From positions 1-34,675 of the forward strand of contig JAOIZZ010000013.1 in assembly GCA_028227395.1 (NCBI GenBank): a DNA stretch of 34,675 nt, in the 5' to 3' direction. Each line of letters begins with the position of its first letter. Position 1 is the first letter of the stretch. The translations under genes and the position numbers were made by a program. The DNA comes from Woeseiaceae bacterium (GTDB lineage Bacteria; Pseudomonadota; Gammaproteobacteria; Steroidobacterales; Woeseiaceae). The notes under the pieces are model-generated. The model saw nothing but the letters and a program-made list of their open reading frames with translations. It did no database searches and was not told where the DNA came from. Positions 16,224 to 25,075 of the stretch are shown in pieces.

Positions 16224-17155
16224 TTTTTGACTTTGAAATTCCAGAGATCATTGATATAGAACAAGTGGATGGCTCTCCAAAGCCACGCAAGATGAATATT
16301 GGCTCAGAGGCATCAAGGCAAGAAAAAGTTAAGATAACCGATGGAAAGCCAATAACTGAATTTCAAGGCAATACGAATCCTTATATTGATTATGAAAGTG
16401 TAGATTTATTATTGAGTCTTCAGCATCCCCGTTCCCAAGGCTATGATGAGATGTGTTTTATTGTTATGGGGCAATCAAAAGAGTTACTTTTTAAATCAAT
16501 CTATTACGAGTTGTATAATGCCCGACTAAGAGTAATGGCTGATGATTTATCTAATGCTTCATTGTTAATAGCTCGATCAAAAGAAATTTTACTTTTACTT
16601 ACTAAATTTTGGGATGTACTGGCCACCATAAGACCAGAAGGCTTTAAAGAGTTTAGAGATTATTTAAGTGTTGCTTCCGGTCAACAATCTTTTATGTTTC
16701 GACATGTAGAATTTATTTTAGGAAATAAGAATAAGGCAATGGCTGCGGTGCATAAAAATGTCACTCATGTTTATCCTGCTATCCTAAAAAATCTTGAAAC
16801 GCCGAGTTTTTATGATGAAGTGATTAAATTATTAAAAAGAAGGGGTTTTGATATTGATCCAGAATGCTTGAGTCGCGATTGGACAAAGTCATATCAAAGT
16901 AATAAGAGTATCGAAAATGCTTGGCTAGAAATATATAAGAATCCTGTTCCCACGAATGATTTATATTTATTTGGTGAATTATTGACAGAATTTGCAGATA
17001 TTTTTGCTAGATATCGATTTCAGCATTTTATAACAGTAGAACGTATTTTAGGATTTAAGCCTGGCACAGGCGGATCAGCAGGAGTTAATTGGCTTAAAAC
17101 TATGGCTGGCCATCGTTTTTTCCCCGAGTTATGGTCTATGCGGACTGATCTTTAG
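16220..17155 (+). CDS. Tryptophan 2,3-dioxygenase homologue, distal His replaced by Gly
   Basis: A 311-residue heme protein of the tryptophan 2,3-dioxygenase (KynA/TDO) superfamily. Compared from memory with the Xanthomonas enzyme: heme-ligand His240 = His269 (RFQHFITVERILGFK), substrate-carboxylate Arg117 = Arg146 (EFRDYL), Thr254 = Thr283 (GTGGSAG), Phe51 = Phe80, and FPELWSMRT ends the protein. The distal His55, conserved in QHQTSEL, aligns with Gly84 (VMGQSKEL; codon ggg), Tyr113 aligns with Phe142, and SGFQS reads SGQQS. The scaffold and amino-acid anchoring are kept while the indole-contacting side is changed. The gene overlaps a kynurenine formamidase gene and follows an NSS symporter, which favours tryptophan or an analogue opened to an N-formyl product. 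Alternatives are a related heme oxygenase activity such as that of the TDO-like MarE. No kynureninase lies in the window. Confidence 0.88.
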   Translation: MIFDFEIPEIIDIEQVDGSPKPRKMNIGSEASRQEKVKITDGKPITEFQGNTNPYIDYESVDLLLSLQHPRSQGYDEMCFIVMGQSKELLFKSIYYELYNARLRVMADDLSNASLLIARSKEILLLLTKFWDVLATIRPEGFKEFRDYLSVASGQQSFMFRHVEFILGNKNKAMAAVHKNVTHVYPAILKNLETPSFYDEVIKLLKRRGFDIDPECLSRDWTKSYQSNKSIENAWLEIYKNPVPTNDLYLFGELLTEFADIFARYRFQHFITVERILGFKPGTGGSAGVNWLKTMAGHRFFPELWSMRTDL

Positions 17156-17187
17156 AGTTTCAAGAATTGAGTTATTAGGAGTAATAA

Positions 17188-18912
17188 ATGGAAAGCATAC
17201 CTAAATTAAACACTCAGAAATTATGGTTTATTTTCGGTCTATTGTGTTTTTTACTTATCAGTTGTTCTACCGAAATTGAAAAAAAGACCGACTTTATGGG
17301 CAGCATTAAAAAACCTAATATTCTTTTGATTGTTGTAGATGATCTGGGTTACACCGATATTGGTGTATTTGGTAGTGAAATCGCAACACCAAATCTAGAT
17401 GCATTGGCGAATGTAGGGATGACCTTGACTAATTATTATGTGGCTCCAACTTGTTCACCGACGCGAGCTATGCTGCTTTCAGGGATTGATAATCATCTAG
17501 CTGGCATGGGCACAATGTATAATGAGCAATCTGAAAATCAGAAAAATAAACCGGGTTATGAGGGATATTTAAATTTTCAAGTTGCGGCTTTACCAAATAT
17601 CTTAAAAGATAATGGTTATCACACTTATATGACTGGAAAATGGCATCTTGGTTATGAGGAAGAAACCAGTCCAACAGCCAGAGGTTTTGAACGTTCTTTC
17701 GCTTTGTTGGCTGGCGGTGCTGGCCATTTTAGTAACATGATGTCTATATTGGGGTCAAATAAAGCTCCTTATAGAGAAGATGGCGATTTAATTAAAACGC
17801 TTCCGAACGATTTCTATTCAACAAAATTTTATACCAATAAAATGATTGAATATATCGATAGTAACCACCAAGATAATAAACCTTTTTTTGGTTATTTAGC
17901 TTATTCTGCTCCTCACTGGCCTTTGCAAGCACCAGCTGAATCAATCGAAAAACATATTGGTAAATATGATGCTGGTTATGAAGTTTTATATCAGCAACGC
18001 ATGGCAAAAATAAAAGCGCTTGGATTGATTGATCGAGATATACCAGATGCCCTAAGCTTACCAGAGGATAGGGCCTGGAATGAGCTCAATGATGATGAGA
18101 AAAAAAGATCCAGTAAAGTAATGGAAATCTATGCCGCAATGGTAAGTGATCTCGATCTGTATATTGGTAAGTTGATTAATCATTTGAAGGATATTGGCGA
18201 ATTTGAAAATACTTTTATCTTTTTTATGTCTGATAATGGAGCAGAAGGGCATCCTTTAGAACAGAGTTTTGCAGAGTACGGTATTGCAAATAAGCTAGCT
18301 ACTTGTTGTGATCATAGTTATGAGAATATGGGGAATGCTAACTCATATCTTTGGTATGGTCCTGAATGGGCAAGAGCGGGAGTGGGACCTTGGCGTCGTT
18401 TTAAAGGGTTCACCTCTGAAGGTGGAATCCGTGCACCAGCATTTGCTCATTATCCCTCATTTAATGATGCCAGTATAAAAGATGGCCTTATTCATGTTAA
18501 GGATGTAATGCCAACATTATTGGAGTTAGCAGATATTGATCATCCTGGATCTATTTATAAAGGGAGAGCAGTGCTGGCAATGCAAGGTAGCTCGATACTG
18601 CCTTTATTATCCGGTGAGGTTGAAAATATTCATGACAAAGATCATGTTGAAGGTTGGGAATTATTTGGTAAAACTGCTGTTAGAAAAGGAGATTGGAAGA
18701 TCATTCAAGAACCAAAAGGAGAGTTCTTTGTATGGCAAACGCCACTAGCAGATAGTTATGATTGGCAGTTATTTAATTTGGCAGAAGATCCCTCTGAATT
18801 GAATAATCTTGCATCAACACAGCCTGAGAAAATGCAAGAAATGCTAGCTGCCTGGCAGTCTTACAAAAAAGATAATGGAGTAATTATCCCTGAAAGTGTT
18901 ATGGGATTTTAA
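17188..18912 (+). CDS. Lipoprotein type I sulfatase (arylsulfatase-like)
   Basis: A 574-residue sulfatase with a lipoprotein signal ending LISC (Cys26), so it is anchored and exported. The metal site starts with Asp50-Asp51 (VVDDLGYTD). The maturation motif CSPTR at 88-92 supplies Cys88, the residue converted to formylglycine, followed by AMLLSG. Further conserved pieces are TGKWHLG near 147-153, SAPHWPLQAP near 240-249 and SDNGAEG near 350-356. The context of the CSPTR motif and the segment NHLAGMG resemble the Pseudomonas AtsA arylsulfatase type. Activity needs a formylglycine-generating enzyme or anaerobic maturase, not seen in this window. It starts 32 bases after the dioxygenase homologue behind AGGAG. 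It would release sulfate from aryl or alkyl sulfate esters outside the inner membrane. Confidence 0.93.
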   Translation: MESIPKLNTQKLWFIFGLLCFLLISCSTEIEKKTDFMGSIKKPNILLIVVDDLGYTDIGVFGSEIATPNLDALANVGMTLTNYYVAPTCSPTRAMLLSGIDNHLAGMGTMYNEQSENQKNKPGYEGYLNFQVAALPNILKDNGYHTYMTGKWHLGYEEETSPTARGFERSFALLAGGAGHFSNMMSILGSNKAPYREDGDLIKTLPNDFYSTKFYTNKMIEYIDSNHQDNKPFFGYLAYSAPHWPLQAPAESIEKHIGKYDAGYEVLYQQRMAKIKALGLIDRDIPDALSLPEDRAWNELNDDEKKRSSKVMEIYAAMVSDLDLYIGKLINHLKDIGEFENTFIFFMSDNGAEGHPLEQSFAEYGIANKLATCCDHSYENMGNANSYLWYGPEWARAGVGPWRRFKGFTSEGGIRAPAFAHYPSFNDASIKDGLIHVKDVMPTLLELADIDHPGSIYKGRAVLAMQGSSILPLLSGEVENIHDKDHVEGWELFGKTAVRKGDWKIIQEPKGEFFVWQTPLADSYDWQLFNLAEDPSELNNLASTQPEKMQEMLAAWQSYKKDNGVIIPESVMGF

Positions 18913-18924
18913 TCTTTTCTGGTT

Positions 18925-19416
18925 ATGTCATTCGATCCAATCCAAATAGGCCGGAGTTTGCATGATGAGCAATCTGTATGGAATGGATTTTATGGCGCTC
19001 TGATTACTGCGATTATTTTTAATATTATCTGGGTTTATGTTTCGATGTTTTTCGATCGATTTTTCCCTTGGCTTGCCATCATTCAAGGCATATTGATAGG
19101 TAAATCATTTAAGAAATATGGCCATGGCCTAGATTGGTATTTACCGGCATTAGCTGCGATTTTAGCGACTCTTGCATCAATAACAGGTAGTTTTTTGAGC
19201 GCGTTGAATTTAACGGGGCGTGAATTTAATACAGGCGCTATAAACCTCATTAATGAAATCACTTGGCATACTTTAAAAACGTTTATGCTTAATGAATTTT
19301 CGATTGTCGGGCTTATATATGCAATATTTGCTGCAATGCTCGCCGCGTATTACGCAAAAAGACATCTTAGTAGGGCTCAATCTATAGCTTTTCGTAAATA
19401 TAAAGAAAGTAAATAA
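18925..19416 (+). CDS. Membrane protein of unknown function
   Basis: I do not recognise a family for this 163-residue protein. It has about four hydrophobic segments (near 20-43, 48-60, 72-95 and 124-143) with a basic C-terminal tail rich in Arg and Lys (AKRHLSRAQSIAFRKYKESK), which would face the cytoplasm. The N-terminal 17 residues are hydrophilic. There are no Cys, metal-like or catalytic motifs. It begins 12 bases after the sulfatase stop and ends 20 bases before the isomerase-like gene, so it is very probably part of the same transcript. Confidence 0.65.
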   Translation: MSFDPIQIGRSLHDEQSVWNGFYGALITAIIFNIIWVYVSMFFDRFFPWLAIIQGILIGKSFKKYGHGLDWYLPALAAILATLASITGSFLSALNLTGREFNTGAINLINEITWHTLKTFMLNEFSIVGLIYAIFAAMLAAYYAKRHLSRAQSIAFRKYKESK

Positions 19417-19436
19417 TTAATAGTGAGGAGAATTTT

Positions 19437-20012
19437 GTGAGTAAATCAGTAGAATTTTTTTTTGATTATGTCAGTCCTTATTCTTATTTAGCTAATTTTC
19501 AACTCACTTCATTTAATAATATTGAGATTATTTATCGACCGATGTTATTAGGAGCTGTGATGCAAGCAACTAATAATAAACCGCCAGGTATAATTCCCTC
19601 GAAAGGAATTTATATAGCAAAGGATCTGGAACTATGGTCTCGTTATTACGGTATCCCATTTAGGTTGAATTCCATATTTCCTCAAAATACCCTTACAGCA
19701 TTAAGATTAGCTATTGCTTGTCAGCGAGAAGATAACTTTCAATTAATCCATCAAGCATTGTTTAAAGCAATGTTTGTGGATAATTTAGATTTGAGTAATA
19801 CGGATATATTGAAGGATATATTAAATCAACAGCAACTTAATTCAGATGAATTAATAATCAAGGCAACAGAGAGTTCAATTAAAGAGGAGTTAAAAAGAAA
19901 TACAAACGAGGCAGTTGCTCGGGGTGCATTTGGAGCGCCCACATTTTTTATTGATGGTGAAATGTTTTTTGGTAATGACCGATTAGATTTTATACGAACT
20001 AAATTGTTGTAG
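19437..20012 (+). CDS. 2-hydroxychromene-2-carboxylate isomerase-like (DsbA/GST-kappa fold)
   Basis: A 191-residue thioredoxin-fold protein of the HCCA isomerase/GST-kappa group. The N-terminus VEFFFDYVSPYSYLA (5-19) has the glutathione-activating Ser region, and VARGAFGAPTFFIDGEMFFGNDRLDF near 160-185 is the conserved cis-Pro and closing segment. The characterised NahD enzyme isomerises a ring-cleavage product in naphthalene degradation, using glutathione; many homologues have other or unknown roles. GTG at 19437 is the start, supported by GAGGAG 7 bases upstream. It is the last gene of the long plus-strand block; its stop abuts the convergent xthA stop with no spacer. A glutathione reductase gene lies about 3 kb away. 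Confidence 0.83.
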   Translation: MSKSVEFFFDYVSPYSYLANFQLTSFNNIEIIYRPMLLGAVMQATNNKPPGIIPSKGIYIAKDLELWSRYYGIPFRLNSIFPQNTLTALRLAIACQREDNFQLIHQALFKAMFVDNLDLSNTDILKDILNQQQLNSDELIIKATESSIKEELKRNTNEAVARGAFGAPTFFIDGEMFFGNDRLDFIRTKLL

Positions 20013-20783
20013 TTATGTATTATCAAATTCTGCGATAACAGGAGTATGATCTGATGGTCTTTCCCATGTCCTAGGCTCTCTATCTATTGAACTGCTTAAA
20101 CATTTTGATGCTAATATTTTACTGGCAAGTATGAGATCAATCCTAACACCGGCGTTTCTTCTAAATCCAGCAGCACGGTAATCCCACCAGCTAAAAAGTT
20201 TTTCAGTTTGTTCGAATTGACGAAAAACATCACAAAAACCTAGATTGATAATATCCGATAATACTTTTCTTTCTTTTGGGCTGCAAAGTACTTCTTCGCC
20301 CCATTTTTCAGCATCATAAACATCACGATCTTCAGGAGCAATATTGAAATCACCTAAAATAATTATATTTTTATGCAACTTCTGTTCTGCTATTAAAAAT
20401 TTAATTAATGCATTAAGCCAAGATAATTTATAAACATATTTATCTGAATCGACGCTTTGTCCATTTGGAACATATAGATTGATAACTCGAATATTATCGA
20501 TAGTTGCTGCAAGTAGTCGTCTCTGCGGATCATCGAAACCTGGAAAATCTGTAATGATGTCTTCGGGTTTCTTTTTTGTAATGATAGCAACTCCATTGTA
20601 CGTTTTTTGGCCACTGCAAATTGCGTGATAACCAATTTCTTTGAAAGCCTCTATAGGGAAGGCTTCATTTGGTTGTTTTATTTCTTGGAGCGTTAATATA
20701 TCTGGATTCGCTATATCCAACCATTCAAGTACATGACCAATACGAACGTTTAGTGAATTGACATTCCAAGTCGCAATTTTCAT
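20013..20783 (-). CDS. xthA: Exodeoxyribonuclease III
   Basis: AP endonuclease and 3'-5' exonuclease of base-excision repair, 256 residues from the ATG at 20783. Motifs are MKIATWNVNSLNVR at the start, LQEIKQ (metal-binding Glu), GDFNIAPEDRDVYD, the RIDLILAS strand and PSDHTPV with the catalytic Asp-His. An in-frame codon further upstream would add eight residues, but GGAG sits 7 bases before the 20783 ATG, which also begins the known family N-terminus. That ATG overlaps the stop of prlC by 4 bases (ATGA), so the two are translationally coupled. Confidence 0.95.
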   Translation of the reverse strand: MKIATWNVNSLNVRIGHVLEWLDIANPDILTLQEIKQPNEAFPIEAFKEIGYHAICSGQKTYNGVAIITKKKPEDIITDFPGFDDPQRRLLAATIDNIRVINLYVPNGQSVDSDKYVYKLSWLNALIKFLIAEQKLHKNIIILGDFNIAPEDRDVYDAEKWGEEVLCSPKERKVLSDIINLGFCDVFRQFEQTEKLFSWWDYRAAGFRRNAGVRIDLILASKILASKCLSSSIDREPRTWERPSDHTPVIAEFDNT

Positions 20784-22789
20784 CTTGAATCTCCGGCTAT
20801 TCCGCATTGTTTTAATAGTGGTTCAAGAGACGGTTTTCTCCCTCGAAAGTTAATGAATCCCTGCATTATATCTTTACTTCCTCCTATCTCTAAAATTTCC
20901 CTTTTAAATTTATTGGCTAATTCCTTGTTGAGGATATGGCTATCTTCAAATGCTGAAAAAGCATCTGCAGCTAGAACTTCTGCCCACTTGTAGCTGTAAT
21001 AGCCAGCAGCATAACCACCGGAAAATATATGTGAAAAGCTCATCGGGAAGCGGTTGTATGGAGGAGTCTTGATAAGCGTAATTTTCTTCCTAACTGACTC
21101 CAATGTACTAAGTGTGTTGTCATTTTTTTGAATATCATAAGTTGAATGAATGGTCATATCATAGAGTGCAAATTCAATTTGTCTTAGCATTGCCAGACCT
21201 GCACCAAAATTTCGGCTGGCTTGTAATTTAGAAAATAATTCTTTGGGTAAATGTTCTTTAGTTTTATGATGTTTAGAGCAGTCTTTTAGAACTTCATAGT
21301 TCCAAGCAAAGTTTTCCATGAATTGGCTAGGTAGTTCAACTGCATCCCATGGAACACCGTTGATTCCTGAAATACTGGGCAAGCCTATTTTTGTTAATAG
21401 GTGGTGCAGCATGTGTCCAAATTCGTGAAACCAAGTGACCACATCATCGTGCGTGAGCAATGAAATACCGTTTTTATCTGGCGGAGTAAAATTACAAACC
21501 AAATAACCGATAGGCAGAGCTTTATTTCCATTGAGATTTTTTTTAATGACACATTCATCCATCCAAGCACCACTTCTCTTCCCATTACGAGCAAATAAAT
21601 CAATATAAAAACCACCAATGATACGATCTTTGTTATCTATTACTTCTATAAATTCAACACTATCGTGCCAAACAGGGATTGTTGAATTTTTTCTTAAAGA
21701 AATGTCATAAAGTGTTTTTGCTACATTAAACATACCTCTCTGTACGTTTTCTTTTGGAAGATATTGTTTTAATTCTTCATCAGAAATAGCGTAGTTTTGT
21801 TGTTTTGTTTTTTCGAGATAATAAGAAATATCCCAAGCTTCTAGATTATGATCGGCGGCTTTTTCAAGAATAGTAAGCTCATTTCTTGCCGTTGATTTCG
21901 TTTTTTTGGCTAAGTCATCCAAGAAATCGATGATTTCATTAGTGGAATCGGCCATTTTTGTTGCTAAAGAGTATTCCGCAAAGTTTTTATATCCAACGAT
22001 ATTGGCCAATTGATGTCTCAATGAAAGAATATTTTTAATATTTTCTTCATTATTCCATTGAGTATCTTCAGCCTGGTCAGAGGCCCGAGTTGACCAAGCT
22101 TTATAAAATCTTTCGCGGAGTGAACGATTTTCAGCATGCGTCATTACGCTATGATATGTCGGATAATCAAGTATGAGCTTCCATCCATCCTGATTAACTT
22201 TTGCTTGTTCGAGAATCTCACGAGAAATACCTTTTAGTTCATCTTCATTATTGATATGCAATGACCAGGCATCCGTTGAGTCTTGAACATTCTGACTAAA
22301 GGTAGCCTCCGCAGTACTTAAGCGCGTCTTAAGATTTTTAAATTTTTGTTTTTTTGTCTTTTCGAGATTTACTCCATTAAGAGTAAAATTACGCAACTCT
22401 TGCTCTAGTAACTTAAATTTAGGATCTTTTTGATCATCAAGATTATCAATTATGGTTTTATATGCTTTTTCAAGTTCTGTATTTTGTGATAATTCGGTAC
22501 CATAATCCGTTAGTAATGGTAAACAAGAATTATAGGTACTTCGCCATTCAGGCTGATCGAGAACGTTCTGAAGGTGACTGATGGGTGAAAAGGTGCGACT
22601 TAACTCATGCTGCATTTCTTCGATGGGATTAACGACTGACTCGAAAGTAATTTTTTGTTTATTTTTTAATAATTTATCAATTGCCGTACGTTGTTTTTTT
22701 ACTAAAGATTTAATGTTTGTTTGAGCCTCTTTAGCGGTTAAACTTGAAAAATCTGGAAGCGTTGATTTGTAAGAATTAGATTGAGTCAT
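20780..22789 (-). CDS. prlC: Oligopeptidase A (M3 zinc metallopeptidase)
   Basis: A 669-residue cytoplasmic thimet-type peptidase that degrades signal-peptide fragments and short peptides. The zinc motif HEFGHMLHH begins at His455, with His459 as second ligand and the downstream ELPSQFMENFAW segment holding the third (Glu). The C-terminal YNRFPMSFSHIFSGGYAAGYYSYKWAEVLAADAFSAFE region is a strong M3A signature. Length is close to the E. coli enzyme (680). Its stop overlaps the xthA start. It is transcribed away from gorA from an 85-base spacer (22790-22874), in which I cannot pick a clear promoter. Lysine-rich early segments reflect the AT-rich composition. Confidence 0.95.
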   Translation of the reverse strand: MTQSNSYKSTLPDFSSLTAKEAQTNIKSLVKKQRTAIDKLLKNKQKITFESVVNPIEEMQHELSRTFSPISHLQNVLDQPEWRSTYNSCLPLLTDYGTELSQNTELEKAYKTIIDNLDDQKDPKFKLLEQELRNFTLNGVNLEKTKKQKFKNLKTRLSTAEATFSQNVQDSTDAWSLHINNEDELKGISREILEQAKVNQDGWKLILDYPTYHSVMTHAENRSLRERFYKAWSTRASDQAEDTQWNNEENIKNILSLRHQLANIVGYKNFAEYSLATKMADSTNEIIDFLDDLAKKTKSTARNELTILEKAADHNLEAWDISYYLEKTKQQNYAISDEELKQYLPKENVQRGMFNVAKTLYDISLRKNSTIPVWHDSVEFIEVIDNKDRIIGGFYIDLFARNGKRSGAWMDECVIKKNLNGNKALPIGYLVCNFTPPDKNGISLLTHDDVVTWFHEFGHMLHHLLTKIGLPSISGINGVPWDAVELPSQFMENFAWNYEVLKDCSKHHKTKEHLPKELFSKLQASRNFGAGLAMLRQIEFALYDMTIHSTYDIQKNDNTLSTLESVRKKITLIKTPPYNRFPMSFSHIFSGGYAAGYYSYKWAEVLAADAFSAFEDSHILNKELANKFKREILEIGGSKDIMQGFINFRGRKPSLEPLLKQCGIAGDSR

Positions 22790-22874
22790 TTTGGTATTTT
22801 ATTTTTATTAAAAGATAGATGAATGTTAACAAAGACTACATAAGCAAACACGAGAAACTTTAAGGAAAAGAAGA

Positions 22875-24227
22875 GTGAATAATAATTATGATTTAATCGT
22901 AATGGGCGGTGGTAGCGGAGGATTAGCTTGCGCGCAACGCGCTGCTGAGTATGGAGCAACTGTTGCGGTCATCGAGCATGCTCCACTTGGGGGAACTTGC
23001 GTGAATGTGGGTTGTGTACCAAAAAAGATTATGTGGTATGCCGCGCATCAAGCCTCACAAATAAACTTAGCCGGTGATTATGGCTTTAATGTGACAGTCC
23101 AATCCCATAATTGGGCGCAACTTAAAAAACGTAGAGATGCATATATTGAACGTTTAAATGGTATTTATGAGCGTAATTTAAAAAATCGAAATATACATAT
23201 AATCAATGGCTCTGCTAAATTCAAAGATAAAACCACAATAACCGTTGATAATATTGATTATGCCGCTAAGAGGATTGTAATTGCTACTGGAGGGCGGCCT
23301 ATTGTACCTGAGCTTGAAGGTAGTAATCTAGGGACTGATTCAGATGGATTTTTTTCTCTGCCAGAATGCCCTCCAAGGGTAGCAATAATTGGAAGTGGTT
23401 ACATCGCAGTTGAATTTGCTGGTTTACTTTCGGCGCTAGGATCTGAAGTATCATTATTGATTAGGAAAGAATCCTTATTGCGATCTTTTGATGCCATGTT
23501 AAGTGAAAATTTGAAAAATGCACTGATTCATCAAGGGGTCAGTATAATTGAAAAAGTGATACCAAATTCATTAGATAAGAGAGGGGATGATTGCTTTTTA
23601 ACCGCAGAAAATAAACAACAATACGGACCTTTCGATAAGGTTATTTGGGCGGTTGGGAGAGCGCCAAACTCAACTGATTTGAATTTATCTGCAGCAGCAG
23701 TGTTAACGGATGAGAAAGACTTTATTCCGGTCAATAAATATCAGCAAACTAATATTGAAAATATTTTTGCTATTGGAGATGTTACCGGAAAAGAAGCCCT
23801 TACGCCGGTTGCAATTGCCGCTGGCCGAAGACTTTCAGATCGTTTATTTGGTAATATGTCAGAGCGATATTTGGAATATCATACTATTCCAACGGTGGTC
23901 TTTAGTCATCCTCCAATTGGAACTGTTGGTTTGACTGAAGCACAGGCTCGCAAGGAACATGGCGATAAAATTAGAATTTATACGTCATCTTTTAATCCGA
24001 TGCTCTATGCTCTCAGTGATGAAATCAATAAGGTTCCCACCACTATGAAATTAATTACACTGGGAATAGAGCAGAAAGTTATAGGTTGTCATATTATTGG
24101 CGATGGTGCGGATGAGATGTTGCAAGGTTTTGCTGTAGCTATTCGAAAGGGTGTAACTAAACAAGATTTAGATGATACCATCGCAATTCATCCTACAAGC
24201 GCCGAAGAACTTGTGACGATGCGTTAA
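22875..24227 (+). CDS. gorA: Glutathione-disulfide reductase
   Basis: A 450-residue NADPH-dependent flavoprotein that keeps glutathione reduced. The FAD motif GGGSGG is at 11-16, redox cysteines are Cys42 and Cys47 (GGTCVNVGCVPKK), and the second dinucleotide motif GSGYIAVEFAG follows. The arginines in LLIRKESLLRSFD specify NADPH. His439 and Glu444 (HPTSAEEL) from the partner subunit complete the active site; these positions equal those in the E. coli enzyme. GTG is the start, with AAGGA upstream. The final 35 bases overlap aroE on the opposite strand. Confidence 0.96.
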   Translation: MNNNYDLIVMGGGSGGLACAQRAAEYGATVAVIEHAPLGGTCVNVGCVPKKIMWYAAHQASQINLAGDYGFNVTVQSHNWAQLKKRRDAYIERLNGIYERNLKNRNIHIINGSAKFKDKTTITVDNIDYAAKRIVIATGGRPIVPELEGSNLGTDSDGFFSLPECPPRVAIIGSGYIAVEFAGLLSALGSEVSLLIRKESLLRSFDAMLSENLKNALIHQGVSIIEKVIPNSLDKRGDDCFLTAENKQQYGPFDKVIWAVGRAPNSTDLNLSAAAVLTDEKDFIPVNKYQQTNIENIFAIGDVTGKEALTPVAIAAGRRLSDRLFGNMSERYLEYHTIPTVVFSHPPIGTVGLTEAQARKEHGDKIRIYTSSFNPMLYALSDEINKVPTTMKLITLGIEQKVIGCHIIGDGADEMLQGFAVAIRKGVTKQDLDDTIAIHPTSAEELVTMR

Positions 24228-25050
24228 TATTGAGTTGCTTTAATATCGCTGAGGTATCCGGTCTTATTTTTTTCCATATGAGGTAAGATTCTGCAGCTTG
24301 TTCGATCAGCATTCCCCACCCTTGAATTGCACATTCTGCTCCGTTTTCCATTGCCCATAGCATGAACTGTGTTGGCGATGAGCCGTATGAAAGGTCATAA
24401 CAGATAGTATTTTTAGCAATAATAAAGCAAGGAAAATCAATCGATGTTGAAGTTATTGCTGAAGATGTCGCATTTATTATAATATCATAGGGTTGTTTGG
24501 GCTTTAATGCATCAATGCCACATGCATCTATATTTAAATATTGTTGAAATCTTGAAACAAGTTGATTCGCTTTCGAGGCAGTTCGATTTGCTATTGTTAA
24601 AGATGATGGCTCTTTCTCCATTAAGGGATTTATAATTCCGCGTGAAGCACCTCCAGCACCAATAATTAAGATATTTTTATTTTTAATATTTTGATGAAAA
24701 TTATTTTCCAGATCGTTAATCAAACCAATACCATCTGTGTTGTCGCCAATAATCTTATTTTCGTCAAATATGAGTGTGTTGACAGCACCTGCTTTCGCTG
24801 CTCTAGGACTAATTTCATCTATATATTCCATGACAGCAGTTTTATGAGGCAGAGTAACATTAAGGCCCTTACCGCCCTTTTTTTTATATTCAGTTATAAA
24901 TTTTTTTAATTCATTTTGAATAACATGGAATGCTTTGTAATTTATTGTTTGATGTAATTGAGACGCGAACAAGTTATGAATAGCAGGTGATTGTGAGTGT
25001 GAGATTGGGTCACCTAATACACCGTATTGCTCTTTTGCAATTATATTCAT
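24193..25050 (-). CDS. aroE: Shikimate dehydrogenase
   Basis: NADPH-dependent reduction of 3-dehydroshikimate in aromatic amino-acid synthesis. The 285 residues carry SHSQSP at 17-22 (shikimate binding), NVTLPHK with catalytic Lys70, GDNTDG with Asp106, the Rossmann motif GAGGASRG at 131-138, NRTASK at 155-160 (NADP phosphate loop) and the C-terminal QGWGMLIEQAAESYLIW. It is the last gene of the minus-strand group smg-topA-tsaC-hemF-lyase-hemB-aroE, 25 bases after hemB. Its 3' end overlaps the gorA 3' end by 35 bases. Confidence 0.96.
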   Translation of the reverse strand: MNIIAKEQYGVLGDPISHSQSPAIHNLFASQLHQTINYKAFHVIQNELKKFITEYKKKGGKGLNVTLPHKTAVMEYIDEISPRAAKAGAVNTLIFDENKIIGDNTDGIGLINDLENNFHQNIKNKNILIIGAGGASRGIINPLMEKEPSSLTIANRTASKANQLVSRFQQYLNIDACGIDALKPKQPYDIIINATSSAITSTSIDFPCFIIAKNTICYDLSYGSSPTQFMLWAMENGAECAIQGWGMLIEQAAESYLIWKKIRPDTSAILKQLNINASSQVLRRL

Positions 25051-25075
25051 TAAACTTACCCGTCAAATATTATTT

